A stretch of 64,000 bases of DNA from Caprella mutica (lineage: Eukaryota > Arthropoda > Malacostraca > Amphipoda > Caprellidae). The stretch spans positions 62,001 to 126,000 of the forward strand of contig CANNZV010000838.1 in NCBI GenBank assembly GCA_947561585.1, in the 5' to 3' direction. A model generated the notes under the pieces. The model was not told the origin of the DNA and ran no database searches. It worked only from the letters and a program-made list of their open reading frames with translations. The position numbers and the translations under genes were made by a program. This document shows, one piece after another, positions 22,882 to 35,700 of the stretch. Each line of letters begins with the position of its first letter. Position 1 is the stretch's first letter.

Positions 22882-23084
22882 GGGATGAGTTCTGAATTAT
22901 CGGTCAGTTCCACATCTTCGGACATATAAAAAACGATATAATAATTATTTCAGTAGGATTGGTTGAGTATAAATAACTAACCCTGATTGGTTGTTTTTAA
23001 CCAACCAATCCTAGGGAAATAATTATTGTTTTTTCTTATATGTCCGAAGATGTGGATCTGACTAATGATTCGGAATTCATCCTA
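22882..23084. mobile_element. Fold-back MITE, ATTATCGGTCAG family, with a different central loop
   Basis: The arms match the family: GAATTATCGGTCAGTTCCAC with ATCTTCGGACATATAAAAAA on the left, TTATATGTCCGAAGATGTGG and CTAATGATTCGGAATTCATC on the right. The GGTATCATGGATACC core is absent. In its place is another inverted repeat, TAGGATTGGTTGAG against AACCAACCAATCCTAGG. The loop has been replaced while the arms are kept. Confidence 0.75.
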
Positions 23085-23087
23085 TCT

Positions 23088-23205
23088 AATTGTAATGCTT
23101 TTATTATTAATTTGTAGGATTTTTGAAAATGATAAGAAATTAGAAAACTGTGATTCGTGAAATTATCATCATGCAGTGACTCTTTCCTTGATAGTACATA
23201 GGGAA
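23088..23205 (+). repeat. Family flank with a single 32-bp unit
   Basis: It contains CTAATTGTAATGCTTTTATT, TTTTTGAAAATGATAAGAAA, TTAGAAAACTGTGATTCGTG, AAATTATCATCATGCAGTGA and one unit ending CCTTGATAGTACAT. It is the same flank as 4803-4980 and 8160-8330, here carrying about one unit only. Confidence 0.65.
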
Positions 23206-23228
23206 ATTTCACAGTATTTTGACACTCA

Positions 23229-23331
23229 CAGTATTCGTAAAGTGGGCGTCAACTAAGGTCACGAAACAATCTGACCTTTAGTAATTTTTGCTTGACCTAT
23301 CATGACCTGTGTACCCACTTTCCGAGTACTG
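23229..23331. mobile_element. Short MITE-like inverted repeat, CAGTACTCGG-ended family, copy 2
   Basis: The left end CAGTATTCGTAAAGTGGGCG pairs with the right end GTACCCACTTTCCGAGTACTG at nearly every base. It is 103 bp long with the interior word CCTATCATGACCTG shared with copy 1 at 715-858. Confidence 0.6.
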
Positions 23332-23587
23332 TAACCAAATTGGGTGTCTGAGTTAAGACTCATATAGTCTATAATTGAGCAGTTTAACAACATTTATTAG
23401 TTTTTAACCTCTTGACATGATGTTTACATGATAAGTGGAATGGATTTATAAAGAATTCATTTAAAAAACAATGAAAGAAATAATTGAAATTATGACTTTT
23501 ATAAAAAGCGGATTTAACTGTTGTAAAATGATAAGTGACTTTAGTTACCTTGACATGTTTGATATTCATGTAACATGAGATTTGAGC

Positions 23588-23766
23588 AGAAAATTCGGTC
23601 TTGGAATTTTCGGTCTGAGGTATACATGAAAACTTATCTATTAGACTTATCTGGGGGTGTGACCCCCCTCCCCTCCTCACCGAACCCCCGCCAGGTCATT
23701 AAGCAATCATGAATTGTGCAGTACAACAAACTAGTGAATACAACAAAGTAAATGACGGTCATTTAT
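23588..23766 (-). mobile_element. Shared unique core and end, copy 2, beside the 13.5-kb array
   Basis: Read on the minus strand, 23766-23653 aligns with the core at 15371-15500: TAATGACCTGGCGGGGGTTC corresponds to TAATGAACTGGTAGGAGGGTTC. The closing end AGACCGAATTTTCTG (near 23588) corresponds to AACCGAATTTTCAG at 15630. The stretch between core and end differs from the 15-kb copy, with no TTCGACGAAATATC units. The 13.5-kb array starts 19 bp away, on the same side of the core as the GTCGACAGGACATTTC array in the other copy. Confidence 0.65.
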
Positions 23767-23784
23767 ATTGGGGATTTTTCTGAT

Positions 23785-26700
23785 GGTAGCGTGGGGAGAC
23801 ATTATGTAGCGTGGGGAGACATTAGGTAGCGTGGGGAGACATTAGGTAGCGTGGGGAGACATTATGTAACGTGGGGAAACATTAGGTAGCGTGGGGAGAC
23901 ATTATGTAGCGTGGGGAGACATAATGTAGCGTGGGGAGACATTAGGTAGCGTGGGGAGACATAAGGTAGCGTGGGGAGACATTAGGTAGCGTGGGGAGAC
24001 ATTATGTAGCGTGGGGAGACATTGGGTAGCGTGGGGAGACATTAGGTAGCGTGGGGAGACACGAGGTCGCGTGGGGAGACATTAGGTAGCGTGGGGAGAC
24101 ACGAGGTAGCGTGGGGAGACATTAGGTAGCGTGGGGAGACATTAGGTAGCGTGGGGAGACACGAGGTAGCGTGGGACACGAGGTCGCGTGGGAAGACATT
24201 AGGTAGCGTGGGGAGACACGAGGTAGCGTGGGGAGACATGAGGTAGCGTGGGACACGAGGTAGCGTGGGGAGACACGAGGTAGCGTGGGACACGAGGTAG
24301 CGTGGGGAAACACGAGGTAGCGTGGGGAGACACGAGGTAGCGTGGGGAGACACAAGGTAGCGTGGGACATGAGGTAGCGTGGGGTGACATTAGGTAGCGT
24401 GGGGAGACACGAGGTAGCGTGGGACATGAGGTAGCGTGGGTGACATTAGGTAGCGTGGGGAGACACGAGGTAGCGTGGGACATGAAGTAGCGTGGGGAGA
24501 CACGAGGTAGCGTGGGGAGACATGAGGTAGCGTGGGACACGAGGTAGCGTGGGGAGACATTAGGTAGCGTGGGGAAAACGAGGTAGCGTGGGACATGAGG
24601 TAGCGTGGGGTGACAATAGGTAGCGTGGGGAGACACGAGGTAGCGTGGGGAGACATGAGGTAGCGTGGGACACGAGGTAGCGTGAGACATTAGGTAGCGT
24701 GGGGAGACATTATGTAACGTGGGGAGACATTAGGTAGCGTGGGGAGACATTATGTAGCGTGGGGAGACATTATGTAGCGTGGGGAGACATTAGGTAGCGT
24801 GGGGAGACATTAGGTAGCGTGGGGAGACATTAGGTAGCGTGGGGAGACATTATGTAGCGTGGGGAGACATTGGGTAGCGTGGGGAGACATTAGGTAGCGT
24901 GGGGAGACACGAAGTCGCGTGGGGAGACATTAGGTAGCGTGGGGAGACACGAGGTAGCGTGGGGAGACATTAGGTAGCGTGGGGAGACATTAGGTAGCGT
25001 GGGGAGACACGAGGTAGCGTGGGACACGAGGTCGCGTGGGGAGACATTAGGTAGCGTGGGGAGACACGAGGTAGCGTGGGACATGAGGTAGCGTGGGGTG
25101 ACATTAGGTAGCGTGGGGAGACACGAGGTAGCGTGGGACATGAAGTAGCGTGGGGAGACACGAGGTAGCGTAGGGAGACATGAGGTAGCGTGGGACACGA
25201 GGTAGCGTGGGGAGACATTAGGTAGCGTGGGGAGAACGAGGTAGCGTGGGACATGAGGTAGCGTGGGGTGACAATAGGTAGCGTGGGGAGACACGAGGTA
25301 GCGTGGTGAGACATGAGGTAGCGTGGGACACGAGGTCGCGTGGGGAGACATTAGGTAGCGTGGGGAGACACGAGGTAGCGTGGGGAGACATGAGGTAGCG
25401 TGGGACACGAGGTAGCGTGGGGAGACACGAGGTAGCGTGGGACACGAGGTCGCGTGGGGAGACATTAGGTGGCGTGGGGAGACACGAGTTAGCGTGGGGA
25501 GACATGAGGTAGCGTGGGACACGAGGTAGCGTGGGGAGACACGGGGTAGCGTGGGACACGAGGTAGCGTGGGGAAACACAAGGTAGCGTGGGGAGACACA
25601 AGGTAGCGTGGGACATGAGGTAGCGTGGGGTGACATTAGGTAGGGTGGGGAGACACAAGGTAGCGTGGGACATGAGGTAGCGTGGGACATGAGGTAGCGT
25701 GGGACATGAGGTAGCGTGGGGTGACATTAGGTAGCGTTGGGAGACACGAGGTAGCGTGGGACACGAAGTAGCGTGGGGAGACACGAGGTAGCGTGGGGAG
25801 ACACAAGGTAGCGTGGGACATTAGGTAGCGTGGGGAGACACGAGATAGCGTGGGACATGAAGTAGCGTGGGGAGACATTAGGTAGCGTGGGGAGACACGA
25901 GATAGCGTGGGACACGAGATCGCGTGGGGAGACATTAGGTAGCGTGGGGAGATACGAGGTAGCGTGGGGAGACATGAGGTAGCGTGGGGAGACACGAGGT
26001 AGCGTGGGACACGAGGTAGCGTGGGGAGACACAAGGTAGCGTGGGACATGAGGTAGCGTGGGGTGACATTAGGTAGCGTGGGGAGACACGAGGTAGCGTG
26101 GGGAGACACGAGGTAGCGTGGGACACGAGGTAGCGTGGGGAGACACGAGGTAGCGTGGCACATGAGGTAGCGTGGGGTGACACGAGGTAGCGTGGCACAT
26201 GAGGTAGCGTGGGGAGACACGAGGTAGCGTGGGACACGAGGTAGCGTGGGGAGACACGAGGTAGCGTGGCACATGAGGTAGCGTGGGGTGACATGAGGTA
26301 GCGTGGGGAGACATGAGGTAGCGTGGGACATGAAGTAGCGTGGGGAGACACGAGGTAGCGTGGGGAGACATGAGGTAGCGTGGGACACGAGGTAGCGTGG
26401 AACACGAGGTAGCGTGGGGAGACATTAGGTAGCGTGGGGAGAACGAGGTAGCGTGGGACACGAGGTAGCGTGGGGAGACACGAGGTAGCGTGGCACATGA
26501 GGTAGCGTGGGGAGACATGAGGTAGCGTGGGACATGAAGTAGCGTGGGGAGACACGAGGTAGCGTGGGGAGACATGAGGTAGCGTGGGACACGAGGTAGC
26601 GTGGAACACGAGGTAGCGTGGGGAGACATTAGGTAGCGTGGGGAGAACGAGGTAGCGTGGGACACGAGGTAGCATGGGGAGACATGAGGTAGCGTGGGAC

Positions 26701-29700
26701 ACGAGGTAGCGTGGGACACGAGGTCGCGTGGGGAGACATTAGGTAGCGTGGGGAGACACGAGGTAGCGTGGGGAAATATGAGGTAGCGTGGGACACGAGG
26801 TAGCGTGGGGAGACACGAGGTAGCGTGGGGAGACACGAGGTAGCGTGGGACACGAGGTCGCGTGGGGAGACATTAGGTGGCGTGGGGAGACATAAGGTAG
26901 CGTGGGGAGACATGAGGTAGCGTAGGACACGAGGTAGCGTGGGGAGACACGGGGTAGCGTGGGACACGAGGTAGCGTGGGGAAACACAAGGTAGCGTGGG
27001 GAGACACAAGGTAGCGTGGGACATGAGGTAGCGTGGGGTGACATTAGGTAACGTGGGGAGACACGAGGTAGCGTTGGACACGAAGTAGCGTGGGGAGACA
27101 CGAGGTAGCGTGGGGAGACATAAGGTAGCGTGAGACAAGAGGTAGCGTTGGGAGACACGAGGTAGCGTGGGACATGAGGTAGCGTGGGGTGACATTAGGT
27201 AGCGTGGGGAGACACGAGGTAGCGTGGGACATGAAGTCGCGTGGGGAGACATTAGGTAGCGTGGGGAGACACGAGGTAGCGTGGGGAAACATGAGGTAGC
27301 GTGGGACACGAGGTAGCGTGGGGAGACACGAGGTAGCGTGGGACACGAGGTAGCGTGGGGAAACAATAGGAAGCGTGGGGAGACACGAGGTAGCGTGGGA
27401 CATGAGGTAGCGTGGGGTGACATTAGGTAGCGTGGGGAGACACGAGGTAGCGTGGGACTCGAAGTAGCGTGGGGAGACACGAGGTAGCGTGGGGAGACAT
27501 GAGGTAGCGTGGGACAAGAAGTAGCGTGGGGAGACATTAGGTAGCGTGGGGAGACATTATGTAGCGTGGGGAGACATTGGGTAGCGTGGGGAGACATTAG
27601 GTAGCGTGGGGAGACACGAGGTCGCGTGGGGAGACATTAGGTAGCGTGGGGAGACACGAGGTAGCGTGGGGAGACATTAGGTAGCGTATAGAGACATTAG
27701 GTAGCGTGGGGAGACACGAGGTAGCGTGGGACACGAGGTCGCGTGGGGAGACATAAGGTAGCGTGGGGAGACACGAGGTAGCGTGGGGAGACATGAGTTA
27801 GCGTGGGACACGAGGTAGCGTGGGGAGACACGAGGTAGCGTGGGACACGAGGTAGCGTGGGGAATCACGAGGTAGCGTGGGGAGACACGAGGTAGCGTGG
27901 GGAGACACAAGGTAGCGTGGGACATGAGGTAGCGTGGGGTGACAATAGGTAGCGTGGGGAGACACGAGGTAGCGTGGGACATGAGGTAGCGTGGGTGACA
28001 TTAGGTAGCGTGGGGAGACACGAGGTAGCGTGGGACATGAAGTAGCGTGGGGAGACACGAGGTAGCGTGGGGAGACATGAGGTAGCGTGGGACACGAGGT
28101 AACGTGGGGAGACATTAGGTAGCGTGGGGAAAACGAGGTAGCGTGGGACATGAGGTAGCGTGGAGTGACAATAGGTAGCGTGGGGAGACACGAGGTAGCG
28201 TGGGGAGACATGAGGTAGCGTGGGATACGAGGTAGCGTGAGACATTAGGTAGCGTGGGGAGACACGAAGTCGCGTGGGGAGACATTAGGTAGCGTGGGGA
28301 GACACGAGGTAGCGTGGGGAGACATTAGGTAGCGTGGGGAGACATTAGGTAGCGTGGGGAGACACGAGGTAGCGTGGGACACGAGGTCGCGTGGGGAGAC
28401 ATTAGGTAGCGTGGGGAGACACGAGGTAGCGTGGGACATGAGGTAGCGTGGGGTGACATTAGGTAGCGTGGGGAGACACGAGGTAGCGTGGGACATGAAG
28501 TAGCGTGGGGAGACACGAGGTAGCGTAGGGAGACATGAGGTAGCGTGGGACACGAGGTAGCGTGGGGAGACATTAGGTAGCGTGGGGAGAACGAGGTAGC
28601 GTGGGACATGAGGTAGCGTGGGGTGACAATAGGTAGCGTGGGGAGACACGAGGTAGCGTGGTGAGACATGAGGTAGCGTGGGACACGAGGTCGCGTGGGG
28701 AGACATTAGGTAGCGTGGGGAGACACGAGGTAGCGTGGGGAGACATGAGGTAGCGTGGGACACGAGGTAGCGTGGGGAGACACGAGGTAGCGTGGGACAC
28801 GAGGTCGCGTGGGGAGACATTAGGTGGCGTGGGGAGACACGAGTTAGCGTGGGGAGACATGAGGTAGCGTGGGACACGAGGTAGCGTGGGGAGACACGGG
28901 GTAGCGTGGGACACGAGGTAGCGTGGGGAAACACAAGGTAGCGTGGGGAGACACAAGGTAGCGTGGGACATGAGGTAGCGTGGGGTGACATTAGGTAGGG
29001 TGGGGAGACACAAGGTAGCGTGGGACATGAGGTAGCGTGGGACATGAGGTAGCGTGGGACATGAGGTAGCGTGGGGTGACATTAGGTAGCGTGGGACACG
29101 AAGTAGCGTGGGGAGACACGAGGTAGCGTGGGGAGACACGAGGTAGCGTGGGGAGACACAAGGTAGCGTGGGACATTAGGTAGCGTGGGGAGACACGAGA
29201 TAGCGTGGGACATGAAGTAGCGTGGGGAGACATTAGGTAGCGTGGGGAGACACGAGATAGCGTGGGACACGAGATCGCGTGGGGAGACATTAGGTAGCGT
29301 GGGGAGATACGAGGTAGCGTGGGGAGACATGAGGTAGCGTGGGGAGACACGAGGTAGCGTGGGACACGAGGTAGCGTGGGGAGACACAAGGTAGCGTGGG
29401 ACATGAGGTAGCGTGGGGTGACATTAGGTAGCGTGGGGAGACACGAGGTAGCGTGGCACATGAGGTAGCGTGGGGTGACATTAGGTAGCGTGGGGAGACA
29501 TGAGGTAGCGTGGGACATGAAGTAGCGTGGGGAGACACGAGGTAGCGTGGGGAGACATGAGGTAGCGTGGGACACGAGGTAGCGTGGAACACGAGGTAGC
29601 GTGGGGAGACATTAGGTAGCGTGGGGAGAACGAGGTAGCGTGGGACATGAGGTAGCGTGGGGTGACGATAGGTAGCGTGGGGAGACACGAGGTAGCATGG

Positions 29701-32700
29701 GGAGACATGAGGTAGCGTGGGACACGAGGTAGCGTGGGACACGAGGTCGCGTGGGGAGACATTAGGTAGCGTGGGGAGACACGAGGTAGCGTGGGGAAAT
29801 ATGAGGTAGCGTGGGACACGAGGTAGCGTGGGGAGACACGAGGTAGCGTGGGGAGACACGAGGTAGCGTGGGACACGAGGTAGCGTGGGGAGACACGGGG
29901 TAGCGTGGGACACGAGGTAGCGTGGGGAAACACAAGGTAGCGTGGGGAGACACAAGGTAGCGTGGGACATGAGGTAGCGTGGGGTGACATTAGGTAACGT
30001 GGGGAGACACGAGGTAGCGTTGGACACGAAGTAGCGTGGGGAGACACGAGGTAGCGTGGGGAGACATAAGGTAGCGTGAGACAAGAGGTAGCGTTGGGAG
30101 ACACGAGGTAGCGTGGGACATGAGGTAGCGTGGGGTGACATTAGGTAGCGTGGGGAGACACGAGGTAGCGTGGGACATGAAGTCGCGTGGGGAGACATTA
30201 GGTAGCGTGGGGAGACACGAGGTAGCGTGGGGAAACATGAGGTAGCGTGGGACACGAGGTAGCGTGGGGAGACACGAGGTAGCGTGGGACACGAGGTAGC
30301 GTGGGGAAACAATAGGAAGCGTGGGGAGACACGAGGTAGCGTGGGACATGAGGTAGCGTGGGGTGACATTAGGTAGCGTGGGGAGACACGAGGTAGCGTG
30401 GGACTCGAAGTAGCGTGGGGAGACACGAGGTAGCGTGGGGAGACATGAGGTAGCGTGGGACAAGAAGTAGCGTGGGGAGACATTAGGTAGCGTGGGGAGA
30501 CATTATGTAGCGTGGGGAGACATTGGGTAGCGTGGGGAGACATTAGGTAGCGTGGGGAGACACGAGGTCGCGTGGGGAGACATTAGGTAGCGTGGGGAGA
30601 CACGAGGTAGCGTGGGGAGACATTAGGTAGCGTATAGAGACATTAGGTAGCGTGGGGAGACACGAGGTAGCGTGGGACACGAGGTCGCGTGGGGAGACAT
30701 AAGGTAGCGTGGGGAGACACGAGGTAGCGTGGGGAGACATGAGTTAGCGTGGGACACGAGGTAGCGTGGGGAGACACGAGGTAGCGTGGGACACGAGGTA
30801 GCGTGGGGAATCACGAGGTAGCGTGGGGAGACACGAGGTAGCGTGGGGAGACACAAGGTAGCGTGGGACATGAGGTAGCGTGGGGTGACAATAGGTAGCG
30901 TGGGGAGACACGAGGTAGCGTGGGACATGAGGTAGCGTGGGTGACATTAGGTAGCGTGGGGAGACACGAGGTAGCGTGGGACATGAAGTAGCGTGGGGAG
31001 ACACGAGGTAGCGTGGGGAGACATGAGGTAGCGTGGGACACGAGGTAACGTGGGGAGACATTAGGTAGCGTGGGGAAAACGAGGTAGCGTGGGACATGAG
31101 GTAGCGTGGAGTGACAATAGGTAGCGTGGGGAGACACGAGGTAGCGTGGGGAGACATGAGGTAGCGTGGGACACGAGGTAGCGTGAGACATTAGGTAGCG
31201 TGGGGAGACATTATGTAACGTGGGGAGACATTAGGTAGCGTGGGGAGACATAATGTAGCGTGGGGAGACATTATGTAGCGTGGAGAGACATTAGGTAGCG
31301 TGGGGAGACATTAGGTAGCGTGGGGAGACATTAGGTAGCGTGGGGAGACATTATGTAGCGTGGGGAGACATTGGGTAGCGTGGGGAGACATTAGGTAGCG
31401 TGGGGAGACACGAAGTCGCGTGGGGAGACATTAGGTAGCGTGGGGAGACACGAGGTAGCGTGGGGAGACATTAGGTAGCGTGGGGAGACACGAGGTAGCG
31501 TGGGACACGAGGTCGCGTGGGGAGACATTAGGTAGCGTGGGGAGACACGAAGTAGCGTGGGGAGACATGAGGTAGCGTGGGACACGAGGTAGCGTGGGGA
31601 GACACGAGGTAGCGTGGGACACGAGGTAGCGTGGGGAAACACGAGGTAGCGTGGGGAGACACGAGGTAGCGTGGGGAGACACAAGGTAGCGTGGGACATG
31701 AGGTAGCGTGGGGTGACATTAGGTAGCGTGGGGAGACACGAGGTAGCGTGGGACATGAGGTAGCGTGGGGTGACATTAGGTAGCGTGGGGAGACACGAGG
31801 TCGCGTGGGACATGAAGTAGCGTGGGGAGACACGAGGTAGCGTGGGGAGACATGAGGTAGCGTGGGACACGAGGTAGCGTGGGGAGACACGAGGTAGCGT
31901 GGGACACGAGGTCGCGTGGGGAGACACGAGGTAGCGTGGGACACGAAGTAGCGTGGGGAGACACGAGGTAGCGTGGGGAGACATGAGGTAGCGTGGGACA
32001 AGAGGTAGCGTTGGGAGACACAAGGTAGCGTGGGACATGAGGTAGCGTGGGGTGACATTAGGTAGCGTGGGGAGACACGAGGTAGCGTGGGACATGAAGT
32101 CGCGTGGGGAGACATTAGGTAGCGTGGGGAGACACGAGGTAGCGTGGGGAAACATGAGGTAGCGTGGGACACGAGGTAGCGTGGGACACGAGGTAGCGTG
32201 GGGAGACACGAGGTAGCGTGGGACACGAGATAGCGTGGGGAAACAATAGGAAGCGTGGGGAGACACGAGGTAGCGTGGGACATGAGGTAGCGTGGGGTGA
32301 CATTAGGTAGCGTGGGGAGACACGAGGTACCGTGGGACACGAAGTAGCGTGGGGAGACACGAGGTAGCGTGGGGAGACATGAGGTAGCGTGGGACAAGAG
32401 GTAGCGTGGGGAGACATTAGGTAGCGTGGGGAGACACGAAGAAACGTGGGACATGAGGTAGCGTGGGGTGACATTAGGTAGGGTGGGGAGACACAAGGTA
32501 GCGTGGGACATGAGGTAGCGTGGGACATGAGGTAGCGTGGGGTGACATTAGGTAGCGTTGGGAGACACGAGGTAGCGTGGGACACGAAGTAGCGTGGGGA
32601 GACACGAGGTAGCGTGGGGAGACACAAGGTAGCGTGGGACATTAGGTAGCGTGGGGAGACACGAGGTAGCGTGGGACATGAAGTAGCGTGGGGAGACACG

Positions 32701-35700
32701 AGGTCGCGTGGGGAGACATTAGGTAGCGTGGGGAGACACGAGGTAGCGTGGGGAGACATTAGGTAGCGTGGGGAGACATTAGGTAGCGTGGGGAGACACG
32801 AGATAGCGTGGGACACGAGATCGCGTGGGGAGGCATGAGGTAGCGTGGGACACGAGGTAGCGTGGGGAGACACGAGGTAGCGTGGGACACGAGGTAGCGT
32901 GGGACACGAGGTAGCGTGGGGAAACACGAGGTAGCGTGGGGAGACACGAGGTAGCGTGGGGAGACACATGGTAGCGTGGGACATGAGGTAGCGTGGGGTG
33001 ACATTAGGTAGCGTGGGGAGACACGAGGTAGCGTGGCACATGAGGTAGCGTGGGGTGACATTAGGTAGCGTGGGGAGACATTAGGTAGCGTGGGGAGACA
33101 TTAGGTAGCGTGGGGAGACACGAGATAGCGTGGGACACGAGATCGCGTGGGGAGACATTAGGTAGCGTGGGGAGACACGAGGTAGCGTGGGGAGACATGA
33201 GGTAGCGTGGGGAGACACGAGATCGCGTGGGGAGACATTAGGTAGCGTGGGGAGACACGAGGTAGCGTGGGGAGACATTAGGTAGCGTGGGGAGACACGA
33301 GATAGCGTGGGACACGAGATCGCGTGGGGAGACATTAGGTAGCGTGGGGAGACACGAGGTAGCGTGGGGAGACATGAGGTAGCGTGGGACACGAGGTAGC
33401 GTGGGGAGACACGAGGTAGCGTGGGACACGAGGTAGCGTGGGACACGAGGTAGCGTGGGGAGACACGAGGTAGCGTGGGGAAACATGAGGTAGCGTGGGA
33501 CACGAGGTGGCGTGGGACACGAGGTAGCGTGGGGAGACATTAGGTAGCGTGGGGAGAACGAGGTAGCGTGGGACATGAGGTAGCGTAGGGTGACGATAGG
33601 TAGCGTGGGGAGACACGAGGTAGCATGGGGAGACATGAGGTAGCGTGGGACACGAGGTATCGTGGGACACGAGGTCGCGTGGGGAGACATTAGGTAGCGT
33701 GGGGAGACACGAGGTAGCGTGGGGAAACATGAGGTAGCGTGGGACACGAGGTAGCGTGGGGAGACACGAGGTAGCGTGGGGAGACACGAGGTAGCGTGGG
33801 ACACGAGGTCGCGTGGGGAGACATTAGGTGGCGTGGGGAGACATGAGGTAGCGTGGGGAGACATGAGGTAGCGTGGGACACGAGGTAGCGTGGGGTGACA
33901 TTAGGTAGGGTGGGGAGACATTAGGTAGCGTTGGGAGACACGAGGCAGCGTGGGACACGAAGTAGCGTGGGGAGACACGAGGTAGCGTGGGGAGACATGA
34001 GGTAGCGTGGGACAAGAGGTAGCGTGGGGAGACACAAGGTAGCGTGGGACAAGAGGTAGCGTGGGGAGACACAAGGTAGCGTGGGACATTAGGTAGCGTG
34101 GGGAGACACGAGGTAGCGTGGGACATGAGGTAGCGTGGGGTGACATTAGGTAGCGTTGGGAGACACGAGGTAGCGTGGGACACGAAGTAGCGTGGGGAGA
34201 CACGAGGTAGCGTGGGGAGACATGAGGTAGCGTGGGACAAGAGGTAGCGTGGGGAGACACAAGGTAGCGTGGGACAAGAGGTAGCGTGGGGAGACACAAG
34301 GTAGCGTGGGACATTAGGTAGCGTGGGGAGACACGAGGTAGCGTGGGACATGAGGTAGCGTGGGGTGACATTAGGTAGCGTGGGGAGACACAAGGTAGCG
34401 TGGGACATGAGGTAGCGTGGGGAGACATGAGGTAGCGTGGGACAAGAGGTAGCGTGGGGAGACACAAGGTAGCGTGGGACAAGAGGTAGCGTGGGGAGAC
34501 ACAAGGTAGCGTGGGACATTAGGTAGCGTGGGGAGACACGAGGTAGCGTGGGACATGAAGTAGCGTGGGGAGACACGAGGTAGCGTGGGGACACATGAGG
34601 TAGCGTGGGACACGAGGTAGCGTGGGGAGACACGAGGTAGCGTGGGGAGACACGAGGTAGCGTGGGGAGACATGAGGTAGCGTGGGACAAGAGGTAGCGT
34701 GGGGAGACATGAGGTAGCGTGGGACACGAAGTAGCGTGGGGAGACACGAGGTAGCGTGGGGAGACATAAGGTAGCGTGGGGAGACACGAATTAGCGTGGG
34801 GAGACACGAGGTAGCGTGGGGAGACATGAGGTAGCGTTGGACAAGAGGTAGCGTGGGGAGACACAAGGTAGCGTGGGACAAGAGGTAGCGTGGGGAGACA
34901 CAAGGTAGCGTGGGACATGAGGTAGCGTGGGGTGACATTAGGTAGCGTGGGGAGACACGAGGTAGCGTGGGACACGAGGTAGCGTGGGGAGACACGAGGT
35001 AGCGTGGGACATGAGGTAGCGTGGGGTGACATTAGGTAGCGTGGGGAGACACGAGGTAGCGTGGGGAGACATGAGGTAGCGAGGGGAGACATGAGGTAGC
35101 GTGGGACAAGAGGTAGCGTGGGGAGACATGAGGTAGCGTGGGACAAGAGGTAGCGTGGGGAGACATGAGGTAGCGTGGGACAAGAGGTAGCGTGGGGAGA
35201 CACAAGGTAGCGTGGGACATGAAGTAGCGTGGGGAGACACGAGGTAGCGTGGGGAGACATGAGGTAGCGTGGGACATGAGGTAGCGTGGGGAGACATGAG
35301 GTAGCGTGGGACAAGAGGTAGCGTGGAGAGACACAAGGTAGCGTGGGACATGAGGTAGCGTGGGGTGACATTAGGTAGCGTGGGGAGACACGAGGTAGCG
35401 TGGGACATGAAGTAGCGTGGGGAGACACGAGGTAGCGTGGGACATGAAGTAGCGTTGGGAGACACGAGGTAGCGTGGGGAGACATTAGGTAGCGTTGGGA
35501 GACACGAGGTAGCGTGGGACATGAGGTAGCGTGGGGTGACATTAGGTAGCGTGGGGAGACACGATGTAGCGTGGGGAGACACGAGGTCACGTGGGGTGAC
35601 ATTAGGTAGCGTGGGGAGACACGAGGTAGCGTTGGGAGACATTAGGTAGCGTGGGGAGACACGATGTAGCGTTGGGAGACATAAGGTAGCGTGGGAAGAC

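Noticed and set aside
33824..35602. 592-codon minus-strand frame as a Ser/Pro-rich protein gene
   Set aside because: It lies wholly inside the 17/20-bp array. All three minus frames are open because the unit lacks stops and is not a multiple of three. No non-repetitive domain, splice site or promoter is visible.
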